A stretch of 64,000 bases of DNA from Dipylidium caninum. Its lineage: Eukaryota; Platyhelminthes; Cestoda; Cyclophyllidea; Dipylidiidae. Below, one piece after another: positions 51,285 to 62,433 of this stretch. The stretch covers positions 248,001-312,000 of the forward strand of contig QEYB01000625.1 of assembly GCA_017562135.1 (NCBI GenBank). The letters are read 5' to 3'. A program made the translations under genes and the position numbers. The notes beneath the pieces were generated by a model. The model was not told where the DNA came from, did not search any database, and was given only the letters and a program-made list of their open reading frames with translations. Within the stretch, counting starts at the first letter, position 1. Every line of letters starts with the position of its first letter.

Positions 51285-52029
51285 GATAAAAATTACACTA
51301 CAATTTTCCAGAATCCAGATGCCTCTGCGTGTTCTCCGACTACTCCACTCCTATGCCAGCCTTCGACTGTTCCACACAACCCACTGTCTACCCAAGGGGA
51401 AAAGTCAGCGCTTGAAAGTGCGTTCCGGTGGGGGCGGCGAGGGTGGAAGTGGTAGAGAGACGAAGACGACGTCGAGACGCGAGTCAGTGGCTCAGATGCG
51501 GGCGGCAGCCTCGCGGGCCAGGTGGGAGGCGGAGAGGTTGGCGGAAGAGAAGGTGATGGGAGTGCACCCGTCAGCCGACGCGAACGTCTTCTTCGCTGAA
51601 CAGTTTGAACGAAGGCGGTGGTTGATAGGCGATGCATTGGAGATGCTACGAGAGGCTGCGTCACCGGAGATGTTTAATTGTTTGGAGAACCCAGTGTCTG
51701 CGAAGGTGAGTTTGAGTATCTGCTGCCTCTATACTCGTGGGCGAGAGGATGAGTCCATGGAAGGTTGAGTGAGTGGGTGGGTGGATGGATGCATGACGTG
51801 GCAAAGTGTGATTGGAGGAGTTGGTTGGTGGGAAGTGAGAGAGTGTGGCGACGAGGAGTTGAGTGGTGATGATCCGAAGCGGTGGCCTACTTGTGGAAGT
51901 GGTCGTGTTTGCGATGTGACGGTTGAGGAGAGGTACAGAGGTATGAGAGTGAAGGAGATGTTGGTGATGGATGGATAAAGTGGGAAGGAGAGTGTAGGCA
52001 ATGAATGTGGCTGAAGTGATTGTCTGCCT
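51285..52029 (+). repeat. Inverted duplication, arm 2
   Basis: Reverse-complement copy of arm 1, including exon 1, its GTGAGT donor and the start of intron 1. Because intron sequence and donor are copied, it arose at the DNA level and is not a processed retrocopy. Arms of about 745 bases with a 2.36 kb spacer could form a long hairpin in DNA, or in RNA if both arms were read in one transcript. Confidence 0.93.
51319..51705 (+). pseudogene. MRPL1: Orphan copy of MRPL1 exon 1
   Basis: A 387-base open exon with ATG, targeting peptide, Gly-rich stretch and intact donor after AAG, the same length as the true exon 1. The only protein difference I see is Tyr127 to Ser (NPVYAK to NPVSAK). A silent change sits in the neighbouring Pro codon. 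The other five exons are absent on this strand, so it cannot give a full L1. If transcribed it would read on into copied intron to a stop about 149 codons from the ATG (near 51768), giving only the leader and N-terminal region. The lack of frame damage points to a recent duplication, ongoing gene conversion or an assembly artefact. Confidence 0.85.
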
Positions 52030-55000
52030 GGTCGAGAGGCCGAGGGGTGACACTTAAACGCCCAACTCGCTTGCGTTTGGCCCTCCATTTGCCACGAATA
52101 TCATTCCTCATCCACCTCTCTGCTATTTCGATTGTTTTCGATGAGTTGGCCACTCCCCTACATTTGTCTTTTCCCCTAACTCATGCGGTTTTGGCTACTA
52201 TTTCCTTCACATATCAATGGTTATCTTCACCTAATGTGTTAATATTTGACATATTCATCCTGCACAATCCAACATTCTAGAGTTGGTCATTCCTTACCAT
52301 TTTTTCACCGACGCTGGCTTCATTCGGGTGTGCTTGATTGGTTCACATGGAAATTAATTTGAGGGTACTTTGATTTCATCGTTTGTCCTATACTTGAAGA
52401 AGGAAGACTAAATGAATTAAAAGTCTTCTCTTTTGCATTACCCACTCGTGAGCACAGTGGAGGCATTTTCAACTCTTCAAATTGTCAACTTCACTTCCTG
52501 ATCGTCGATTCGTCAAACTCCTCTCCAATTTGTCCTTAATTTTCTCCTCATTTTCCCTTCTATTTGTGAAATTCTCCCTCAAATTGTTTTTCATTTAAAA
52601 TCTAGCGTAAGAGCATAAAAATAAACTTGCAGAAGGCGTATGGCTTTTCCCAGTATCCCCCACCTTGTTCCCCATTCCTCCTTCGTCGCTTCCCTCCGCT
52701 TATCAAATTAACTGAAAAAAATCCAGCCTTTAATTAACGCCTTCCTGAAAAAGGTGTCCTAGCAACGCAAAGGTTTATTCAGAAACCAGAATTTATTCGC
52801 ATTGCTACCATCTGAAATGCTTCGGCGACCTCGCAACAAGTTGGGATACCCGTGGATGGAGGAGTCGAGAGAAAAAGTGTTACCCGCGAAGTTACCACCA
52901 AAACGCATGTGTTTCGTCCGCAATGGGTGGGAAGGCTGAGGCATGTGTGCGGAGAACCCTAACATTTGAACTGTTAAAGTGGATTTTGGCATTCTCCAGA
53001 CGGAGTTAGTAAAGACGACTCCTTTGCGCGTACGTTTGACTTCCTCTCTATACAACTGGACCTAATAACAAGTTTCATCCATTAACTGCATATCTCGCGC
53101 TTCTCTAAACTTCACTTGGGAAGGTAGGAAACCTTATTTCTTTTGCCACTTTAATGTATTTTCCCCCTACATGAATAAATGCGTTGATATCCCAAGTTTC
53201 TTTCACCACTTTTGATAATTTTGCCCACGATTACATTCCTCATTGCCTACTTGTTGCTTTACGGCTTTTACCGTGCAAAATAATAAGGCAATGATTTTCA
53301 TACAATCGAGTAAGATTTTTGTTTGACTGGCCCAATTAAGTCTCGTTCGGAATTCAAGCGATCCTGGTGTATGCATGAAATTGGTTTAAGTTAAACGGCG
53401 GGTCTCCTTGTGCCAGAACACCAAATAGCGGAACCAGTCGAGGCCGAGGGGAGTGAACTAAAGGTAAAAGTTGTTTAGGTGCTACTTCGCAGTGAATCTC
53501 CGCAGTCTTTACTTGAATTTTGGGTTTATCCTCCTCTCACTCTCTTCACGATGTCAACACTGCTTCGTGCATGTGGGCGTGTCTACCTTGGAGGGTTTCG
53601 GTGGTCTCGGTTTGCCCGAGGTAACCGGTGGCTGCACGCAAAGGGAGGGGGAGAGAGAGAGGGAGAGGAGAGAAGGCCGAAGCAGAGGCAGAGAGGGACG
53701 ACGGTCATGCATTATGTAAACGCCTAATCTATGGAGGATACACGAAGTTGCGTATCATGCAGGTCCTGTCACATAGAGTTGTGGCTCTCCGTCCCTCGCC
53801 CTATTATGGGCCCGACTCTCCTCCCGAGTTCTCCATGACAAGCACACAAATCAACGCAGAGAATGGGAAAAATGGGTGCTGAGAGCAAGTGGTTCTTCCT
53901 GGTTGGCGGGCGGATATGCTTTTGTATACGGAAGGCGAGACAAGACTCTGCCCACCAAAAGGAATGTCGTTTTGTCGCCTTACCTTTCCATCCGGCGACC
54001 TGCAAGGAGATAAAGTTACCTTGGAAAAGTGTTTCCTTCCCTGGAAGGCAAAAGAAAACAGGGTAGAGAGACCAGTGTGTCATGAACAAAGACGTCAGAT
54101 GAGGGTATGGCAAGGCGCTTAGGGTGAGCATCCACGAGGAAGGTGATTTCTCTTCTAAAAATTAATGTGGAGTATGCACAATTTTCCGAGGGCCTAGTGA
54201 AACCCCACGGAATGATTCGACGCATAGATGCAAGTGTAAAGGGAAGATATCGAGGTGAGAGTTCACGGAGAATTCATCTGTTGTCTTCCGCTTCGGGAAG
54301 ACGTTCTTTGTTCAGAGACGGCACCTCAAAAGACGTGCTGGTGATAGTTGAAGAGGTTACAATTATAAGGTATGAGGTATTGCTTTGTTTTCTTTTATTT
54401 TTTGTTAAATATTAAGATAACAATTGTAAAGTGTTGAGGCATGTGGATACGTCGATTTAGCAATTCATTTTTAGCGTTACATTATAAATTCCTGCCTTGA
54501 TACCCTTTTTCCGGCGGGCAAAGTAGGAACCAGAGTCCCCTCTGAGAATGGCAGACAGAGGCCTAACTGGGTGGTGAACAAATTCCATCTAGGCAAATCT
54601 ACGTCAACAAAATTCTTCAGCAAACTCCTCGGGCTCTCGGTTGCACCATTCGAGGGTGCTCCGACCCTCCGTCCTCGGTGTGGTGTGTCCGGACGATGGT
54701 CCCCCTTCCAAATCCCTACATTTTATAAGAACGTCTCACCCCTTCACTGGGTATCCTCGAGCCAGTTGTGTCGAAGAGTTCTTCTACCGTGAAGTACGTC
54801 ATTTAATGCGTCCAATCTACCTTTATATCGTCCAGATGCCACACCATTGTGTTATGCTCAAATGTCCAGTGAATGGAAAGGCATTCTTTGTTGTCTTTCC
54901 ATTTTTTTTGCCCCTCAACCTACTAAACTGAACCGGAAGATGAGGACGAAGTGGTCAAGAGGGCGGAGCTATGAGCCGCTTTCAGAACAGTGGACGTGAA

Positions 55001-55141
55001 CTGCCAAACCACAGGGACGAGGTTACAAAAGATGGTCGGACAGCCTCCGCACCGCAGAAGGGCATGAGGACGGCGCTTGGAAGGTTCAGGCATGCCGAAA
55101 AGTAGTAAAATTTTTTCTCTATTGGCGAGAAAACGTATTTA
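52030..55141. other. Spacer with purine tract
   Basis: No firm gene. A purine-rich run (GGGAGGGGGAGAGAGAGAGG and more) lies at about 53641-53697. A short frame at 53551 (MSTLLRACGRVYLGGF) resembles a targeting peptide and reaches a GTAACC donor, but no partner exon was found. A minus-strand frame starting near 52153 (MANSSKTIEIAERWM) is protein-like but unassigned. Confidence 0.4.
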
Positions 55142-55920
55142 TTAATGAATTACTGCATTTTCATCATTTTCAATACCCTTTGTCACCGTATAGGCCATTA
55201 TTCGCACCCTCATCTTTTTAAAACCTCCTTCGGTCTGGTTTTGAAAAAACTTTACCAAGTGCTTATTCACTTCTTCAACATTATTAAAGCTTTCACCTCT
55301 TAATGGATGTCCCAACGACCTGAAAACGTGGTAACCCGACGACGAGAGATCTGGTGAATAAGTTAAATGAGGTAAAAGTTCAGATCCAATCTCCGTAACT
55401 TTTTCTGCTCTCGCTTTTGCGGCACATCACCCCACCTTTTTTGCTGTAACTGGCCAGAGCAAATCGCCTTTTATTAAGAGCTTTTGCTTCGCTCGTTCCA
55501 CTTGTTCACAAGAGACTGTCGCTATAACAGTTGGACCAGGTTTAAGCGATTCATAGTGGAGGGGTTCCCTAAAAATTTCATCACGTACACTAACAAGGAC
55601 CTTCTTTACTGTTAGTGATTATTATAACGTGGCAGAAAGGGTGCCTCACTGGGAGGGAATCGTCCTTTTTTTACAGAATTAGTGTGTAGTGGCAACTTCC
55701 TCATCTTCAGTTGCAACTAGTCGCATAATAGAGAATGATTCCATTCGGAGACAAAAGAGATACGCAGATTGTAACCCGGTGATGGAGTGCCATCTCGGTT
55801 GGTTCATGAGAAACCCAAATTCCTTGCCCTAGCGATAAGACCATCCCGCACTGTGGACCATGGGCAGCTGGTCTCAAGTGATAATTCTCTGAAAGTTTGA
55901 CAATGAACTGAATCCACCAG
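55142..55920 (-). mobile_element. Decayed mariner transposon on minus strand
   Basis: Minus-strand fragments follow mariner transposase order. They are RELSLETSCPWSTVRDG (second DNA-binding helix-turn-helix), NLGFLMNQPRW (the PHEL-like region), CLRMESFSIMRLVATEDEE (first catalytic-Asp region), EIFREPLHYESLKPGPTV, VERAKQKLL, EKVTEIGSELLPHLTYSPDL, then SSGYHVFRSLGHPLRGESF and VEEVNKHLVKFF to a TAA. The third catalytic Asp (usually SDYHLF) reads Gly, and stops and frameshifts break the middle, so it is inactive. The N-terminal end was not traced above about 55920, and no terminal inverted repeats were recognised. It is a different subfamily or age from the 60.7-62.4 kb element. Confidence 0.8.
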
Positions 55921-56862
55921 CGCCTGTGAGGATATCAGCATCTAAATTTGATCATTTTTCGCTTCGTCTAATTAATGAAGCGCATTAGCGAGAGGAGACA
56001 ACGGCCTCTTAACTCCTAGAGCCCAAGCATAAAAGGATAGAAATTCTTCAATTACGATTTAGTAGTGTGGTATGTGAGGGAATTACTGAATTTAGTAGAT
56101 ATAAACATGTGTAGTGTGCTTTTAAGAGGAATGAAGTTTGGTAGTGAGGAAATCGTCAATTACCAGTTTTAAAACCCGCGGCTTTTTCACTTCCAACCAA
56201 GAGTAGCGTGATGAGGCGGTATTTGAGAGCAGGACCCCTTAACCTCCTCCTTTTAGCCTTGTTATTTAAATTATTTTACATCGAAAGGCAGATTGGGCCT
56301 CCCTTTAGAGGCAACTTCAATCCACTTAGAAATGACGGCTTGATAATGTAACGTGGAATGTCCCACATGCGATCGACGGGCCAAGTATTATCCAGATTTT
56401 CCGATTATGCTTTTTTCTTCCTCTGCGTTAATGGCACGTGCTTTCCTCCAAAACACACTCTAATAAAGTCATCGTCACAGTGTCAAACGTTAAAATGCTT
56501 GTTTGATCAAAAGTTGGATCATTATGCGCTCACATCCGAATGCCCCTATTGGAGACATCGTTCAACTCAAGAAAACTATTAACTGTTACACCTAATTGAT
56601 TTTATTAGGCGTGAATTCTTCTTTTAATTGATATAAAAGTAGGTAAGGAACTTTTATAGCAAATGTCTAAGAGTGAGGCGATAAGGGGGTCGTTGGGACA
56701 GACAGTTGAAGCCCCACTGGTTTCCCATCACGTGGCTCCTCAATTTCCACCAATGGCTGTCGAAGATGGCACTTGATTGGTTAGTTGCGGACAATTAAAT
56801 TGCCGCCAGGAGAGAAAACAATCCCACCTCACTCACCCAAGCATTCAATCAAACAAATCTAC
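55921..56862. other. Spacer upstream of coiled-coil gene
   Basis: AT-rich, with no gene seen. The frame of the coiled-coil gene is open back to about 56785, but the ATG at 56863 in the context TCTACATG is preferred. Confidence 0.5.
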
Positions 56863-59800
56863 ATGTCTTTATTGGTAGTCACACCAAATTGTAATGAGGA
56901 ACGAAGACGGTCTGTTCTGCCAACAAACACTCCTTCCACCCTCCGACCCGTCTCCTCAACCCTCGAATCCGATTCAGCTTGTTTGGATGATTCCACAGGA
57001 TCCTCCCTCCTCCGTCGTGCCACATTTGCCGCTAACAGTTTTAGACGCATGTCCCGCGTATTCAGAGACGAGGGACCCACCAAAGGCTTCCTACTAGCAG
57101 CCATAGGCGATCCAAATCGGCCCAAGTATTTGCAGCTGGCGATGGAGAATGACGAGCTCTATGCTGAGTGGAAGAGGCTGCGAGGTTATGTGCAAAACTT
57201 TGGGGAGGAGTACCACGCTAGCAAGGAGGCAATGATGTTGGGCCCCTTCGGCCGATATAAACGGCTTTGCGCTATGGTGAAAAAGTTGGTCCTCTATTTG
57301 CGACTAAACGACTTGGCGCCCCCGTCTACCACCGCTGGAGCACGGGAAAGTGGATGCAAAAATGGGCCAAGCTTTTCTGGTGGTCAGGTCTTACAGAGCT
57401 CAGTGAAGGAGAGGGAAATGCGACAGAAACATACAAATATGTGCGATTGTAAGTCGCATTACCAGTTTTTTCTGTCAGCAAAAGCGTTTCCAAGATATGT
57501 TTCACCCTTGGCTTCCTCACTTAAAGTGCGTATAAAATGGTCTCGTTTATTGTAATCGTCTTTTTGAGATTGTAAACCTTTCGGCCTTACTAATCCAACG
57601 CCAGAGTTCCGCTGGGTGGCTACCTTTCTCTTAGAGCAAACGAAGAACAAATTAAAATTGGAGATTCTGAAAAAAAGCGCCTTGCCACTTTTAAGAGGAA
57701 AACTACACTCAACCTCACGGCGCTTTAACTAACAAACTATTTCCGACGTGATGTTAAATAAGCATTTATAATAAGATATTAAGAATATTCCTCCAAATCC
57801 GGGGCCACAAAATGTGAACTATCATGAAGTGCTCCGAGCTTTGGCTTTCTAATATATAAGCATTCACTCTTGGAGTTGGATTCGCAAAACGATATGCCTC
57901 TTCAGTTGTACAAATTCTTTTTGCATATATTCCCTTACCCAATTGCCCTTTCTAGACCAGAGTAACTATAGGCTTGAAGACCTCAGTTGAAGGCACTGAT
58001 TCGGTTAGTTGCCAAAGGTGGGCGTATCAATTTAGCACGAATTTACGATGACTGACCCAAAGGCAGCCTGCCTGACTACTGAAGTAACTACATCTGCCAG
58101 GAACTATACGACCCACTGCGCTTACCGCCAGTACTAGTATCACACCGTATCACTACAATTAGTTTTGTTGCTAAATGAGGCTTTGCCAACATGAAGTTCA
58201 CCCAGTTCTGGACCGTGCGACACGTCCATTCTCCTCATGTTCGAGCAAACGCTGTTAAGTGAGGAATTTTTAAGCAGTGTATCATCGAGGTGTCCGTAAG
58301 GCATATCGTTTTACCGGCAAAGTAGCTATAAACTAAACAAGGGTTACTTTTACATCCGGCAACTCAAAGCGCCAATGGACGAAATACGAACCGCTTTGCC
58401 TTTGTTCACGGTCCCCTACACTACGGGTCCCACGAATAGTTTAAATAAACAACTTTGAAAATTATTAGATCAAGCCACTTATTATTCAGAACCAAGTATT
58501 CATCACTGAAAAATTATTGTTAAACCGACCTTCCTGCAGACTGTGCTTTTTATTATATTTGGGAAGTGGAAACTCAATAAAATACAATTCGTAAACTCAA
58601 TAATATTTGCGTTTCATACATGGAAAGGGCACATTTGAATTCATTTGTGTGAAAAGACAAAGATCACTGTTTTAAACGCTAAACTAAAAAAATGCTTTGA
58701 TAATCTCAGCGGTATTCCAAATTGTTCTCTTAGTGAAGATTTGTAAGCCCCCTGTGGACAGTTGACCACCTATCTCGAAACTGGGATATTGGAAGTAGGT
58801 CAGGCACAAAATACTTAACCGCTTGATGTAGAAGCCACGCCACGAAGCTCGCGCCCTCAAAGAACGAGCAGCCTAGCTAGAGCATATCGGAGCAAGGGTC
58901 AAAGCAGTGAGGTAGGGTAAAGGCGTAATTTCCCTCAACAAGCGTTTTCCGGCTTTTGCTTTTAGAAATTAGGTAACAACGGTAAGAATTGGCGAATTGT
59001 GATTAAAGATGAGCGAGGCTTTGTCGATTCCATCAGTTTAGTATCGGCGCTCTTTACGATGACTCTCACTCTTGCGCCTTCTTACACTATTTAGCCTTTT
59101 TAGAGGCTTCACGCTAACCAGCGAAATCTCCATCATCATGAAATTACTCTGGCGCTGGATATGGGAAGAAAAGGATGAAATTTTCTTTGTTACATTTAAA
59201 AGTGTTATCTCACTTGCAAAAGGAAAAAGTGCAAACACGCACTTTTCTGGAGAATGATGTGGTACCGAACGGTGTCCACATTAATTTTTCCTACGTCCCT
59301 AGGGTTGCAAAGCTCCCCACACATAAAATAGCCGACACTTGCCTTTGTGAACATGTCTCCTTTCAGTTTTAATGAGACCTTGCTATTATAACATACTCAA
59401 CGTTTCACTTATTCCCAAAATTTTAACTTCACTCTCTTTGACTTGAACTGACTTTAGATTGAGACTTATTTACTGATTAACTAATAAGCAAGTTACACGT
59501 ATATTCAATTCCTCTCAATTAAAAGCATGCCCTAGCCTTGATGGGTGCAAGTACCTTTGGAATACATATTCTTACATGGCCACTCAACATGCATGACAAT
59601 TTTCCGGATTTTTACCGAGACATTTTAGAGCGGTGGACGTCAACGATAGGCACTTATGGGCTGTACACGCCCTCTTCAATCGCCTGGAACTTTTGCTAAA
59701 CTCCTAAAAAACACAGAGGCTAATAACTCTAGTCTCCAGTGTGAGCACTAGACCAGGCACAAATACTGGCCTACCCGCATCCAGTAGGGCGTGGAACTCA

Positions 59801-60318
59801 CCGCCTATTAGCCTGAAAATCTGTTTTAACCTCTTCAAGAGTCATGACGGTGAAGCGTCACATACCCTGGCAGCGATAAGGTTGTGCTTAAAATAAGAGG
59901 TGGGCATGTGGAGGAGGGGAGTAGTATGACATTCACGAAAAAGCTTTTCTCTCTGGTGTCCTCCTCGCTGTGTTGCCTTGTCATGATTCGTTGCGGAGGT
60001 CAAAAGCCCCCACCAGAAGAGCCGAAGACTTTGATGTACACAAAGAGCATTCACCTATGTACAACAAAAGAATGGCCTTGTTGTGACAATTTACTTTGTC
60101 TACTTATAGCCTTGAATACAGAACAGTTGGCACGAGAAACAGAGAAGTTGCGGGAGCGGAACGGTGTATTACGAAATCGTATTGACGCAATCATCGAGAA
60201 TGTAAACGAGCTGAACACGGCCTACGAGATGTGCAAAAGAGCATCCCTCTTCGTGCGCTACTACCACCTCAAGGTGGCGGTGAAGGCCTTTTTGGAAAAC
60301 AGTTGTCTCGATAATTAA
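56863..60318 (+). CDS. Two-exon coiled-coil protein, family unknown
   Basis: Exon 1 is 56863-57448, ending in T before a strong GTAAGT. Exon 2 is 60110-60318, after CTTGTCTACTTATAG, ending TAA. The phase-1 junction fits and yields 264 residues. Residues 1-50 are Ser/Thr/Pro-rich. Residues 50-150 are charged and helical (LLRRATFAANSFRRMSRVF, MENDELYAEWKRLRGYV, GPFGRYKRLCAMVKKLVLYL). Residues 151-195 look disordered. Residues 197-235 form a coiled coil (LARETEKLRERNGVLRNRI, then IIENVNELNTAYEM), with a final helix (YYHLKVAVKAFLENS). The coiled coil suggests dimerisation or a scaffold role, but I recognise no family. Both exons have coding-like character and a clean junction. Additional exons inside the 2,661-base intron, or a 5' exon, cannot be excluded, and the 151-195 linker could partly be intron if another donor is used. 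Confidence 0.6.
57449..60109 (+). other. Intron of coiled-coil gene (2,661 bp)
   Basis: Runs from GTAAGT to TTATAG. AT-rich, with no other convincing exon. Frames of 60-75 codons inside look random. An extra micro-exon cannot be ruled out from sequence alone. Confidence 0.5.
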
Positions 60319-60675
60319 ATGACCAGAAAGAGTGACATTTTTTGGATCTCCTCGCCAAAATATTACCCTCTTCCTGTTGAGCCCTCATTCCATCTGTCAT
60401 CATCCTACCTTCCTCACTACTGGGTGGTGTGAGCCTGCAAATTGGAGGTCGGAGGTCAGGTCAAGGCGGATAGGAGGGAGGGAGAATGACGTTAGCCGTC
60501 TGCTACAAATCGAGGGTCCCAACATAATCACATGAGGGCGTATAAAGTAGCATAATCATAATAGAGTCGCCTCATCTCACCACAAATTGCCTCCACAACT
60601 AATCGGATGAATAAGTTCGAAATGTAAAGCGTCACTCACCATTGGCAGGAAAGACATTTTACTACGTATATTAGA

Positions 60676-60696
60676 TCTACCGGAAAGTTCTGTTCG
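60676..60696 (+). repeat. Left terminal inverted repeat of mariner
   Basis: Core CTACCGGAAAGTTCTGTTCG is the reverse complement of the right end with one mismatch in 20 bases. A clean TA target duplication is not obvious at the border. Confidence 0.85.
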
Positions 60697-62412
60697 TTTC
60701 TATGACAATAATTTTGGACACATAACGCATGTTTGTTTGACGCAGGTTCGGCTCTTTATTATTATCGCTTAATGTATACATACTGACGTAGCAAATTAAC
60801 TGAGACACTTTTGATTCAAGTTAGTCTAGAGTGTGAAGCGTTAGCGTCAGTGGCTATTGAGGAAGTTACTTTACGTCAGAGTAATTTATACCCCTTTTAG
60901 CCGAAGCGGAAATCATGTGGAAGCGAAGTACACTTTCAAGAGGATATACAAAAGATGGCTCGAAAACTTTGCAACAGGTGATTTCGACTTTCTGATAAGT
61001 CACGTTCTGGGAGACCATCATTGATCGACGACGATGTTGTTGAGACCATGTTAGCAGAACCCTTTTATGACAACATTGGAGATCGCAGAAACGCTTAATT
61101 CAGCTCAGCAAATCCTTTCGGATCATATTTGCGAAAGAGGATTGGCGTGAAATATTCAAGATGGGAGTCTCTCATGATGATGATCGAGTCCTCATATGCA
61201 CATCTCTGCCGGCTCGGAAAAAAAATCGAGCCGCGTTTGAACCGGGTGATAATTGTGAATAAAAAATGAATTACCTACGAAAGAGTCGTAGGGAAAGGGT
61301 TAAAGTGAAAGCCCGGGGAACCGAGCCTGAATTTGACTTTAATTAGGAAAATGCTGTGATGTGTATGGTGGGAATGAAAACTCTGAAAAACTCGGAGAAG
61401 TATTGCCAACAAGTGGAAAAGTTAAAGAAAGTACAGTGTTCGGTGAAAGTGCACTTTCTAAGGTGGCGTGGGGGAGAGGGCTTTGAAATTTTTGGAACAA
61501 ATGATTTCGCACCTTCTAATAAGCCGCGTTCTGCGCGACCATCTTTGCTCGACGAAGATGTTGTGAAGTCCACATTGTGGCAAGATACTTTACTGACAAG
61601 TTAGAGGTCGCGGAAAGGCTTGAATCAGCTTTGCAAACCATTCTGGGCCATGTGTGACAGAGTGGAGAAGTGTGGAAGTATTCAACATAAGCGCCACGTG
61701 AAGTAACTCGAAATAATTTAGATGATCGAGTTGCCATATGCACATCTCTGCTTCTTCGGAACAAAATCCAGCCTCTCTTAAATCGCATTACAGGTGGGCA
61801 TGAAGAGAAGACTGGATTACCTGCGAAAAACTCGCAAGGAAAGGGTCCATTTGTGAGCTCGGGGAACCGAGTACTGAATGGGGGAATTTTGTGGTGTGTA
61901 TGGTGGGAAAATTGAGAAAAAAAATACATTGTGAGCTTTTAAAACTGAAAGAAAGGCTCATATTTGAGAAGTATTGTCAGCAAGTGGACAAGTTAAAGAC
62001 AGCAGTGTAAGAAAAGAGTTCGGCGATGTTGAAGGAGAAGGAAGTCGGACTGCATGATGGTAATGCCGGAGCACAGGCTGCTTAGACAACTAGTCAAAAA
62101 GTTGCAGAACTAGGCTGGGAAATTCTCTCGCATTTACCATGTTCCCCGGACTCAACACCCTCCGACCCTAACTCGTTTTTGATTTCACAGAATTTTTTTA
62201 AGAAGAAAATAATTTAAAAATAGGGAAGATTTCACACAAGCACTGGTTCAATTTTGCGCCTCAAAAGATGCAACATTTTCCAAAAATTGGATATACTAAA
62301 CACCCTCACGCTGGCAATAATCCACTAACAATAATAGAACTTATATCCCATTATTTGTTAACGCTTATTGACGGCAAGATAAAACTGAATTTTGTTTTTT
62401 TTCTTACTAACA

Positions 62413-62433
62413 CGAACAGGACTTTCCGGTAGA
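62413..62433 (-). repeat. Right terminal inverted repeat of mariner
   Basis: Core CGAACAGGACTTTCCGGTAG is the reverse complement of the left repeat with one mismatch (C for T). It marks the end of the element about 200 bases after the last transposase-like residues. Confidence 0.85.

Larger units (their letters stand above)
60676..62433 (+). mobile_element. Mariner transposon with internal tandem duplication
   Basis: Bounded by matching terminal inverted repeats (60676-60696 and 62413-62433). Unit a (about 60905-61440) reads FATGDFD, DKSRSGRPSLIDDDVVE, PGEPSLN, IRKML, CVWWE and YCQQVEKLKK. Unit b (about 61441-62010) repeats the same order: KVHFLRW, NKPRSARPSLLDEDVVKS, LWCVWWEN and EKYCQQVDKLKTAV. 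The single C-terminal part reads LHDGNAGAQAA, SQKVAELGWEILSHLPCSPD and TPSDPNSF. Copies are offset by about 525-535 bases. Both contain stops and frameshifts, so the element is dead. Both later catalytic Asp positions are still readable, with one extra residue compared with the usual D34D spacing. It lies 360 bases beyond the stop of the coiled-coil gene. Confidence 0.85.

Noticed and set aside
53551..53620. Possible first exon encoding a mitochondrial leader (MSTLLRACGRVYLGGF) with a GTAACC donor
   Set aside because: No phase-compatible partner exon with recognisable content was found downstream, and the frame is only about 23 codons to the donor.
59884..60109. Open extension upstream of exon 2 of the coiled-coil gene
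   Set aside because: It is separated from the coding part by a good acceptor at 60108-60109, and splicing there fits the phase of exon 1. The extension looks like intron read-through.
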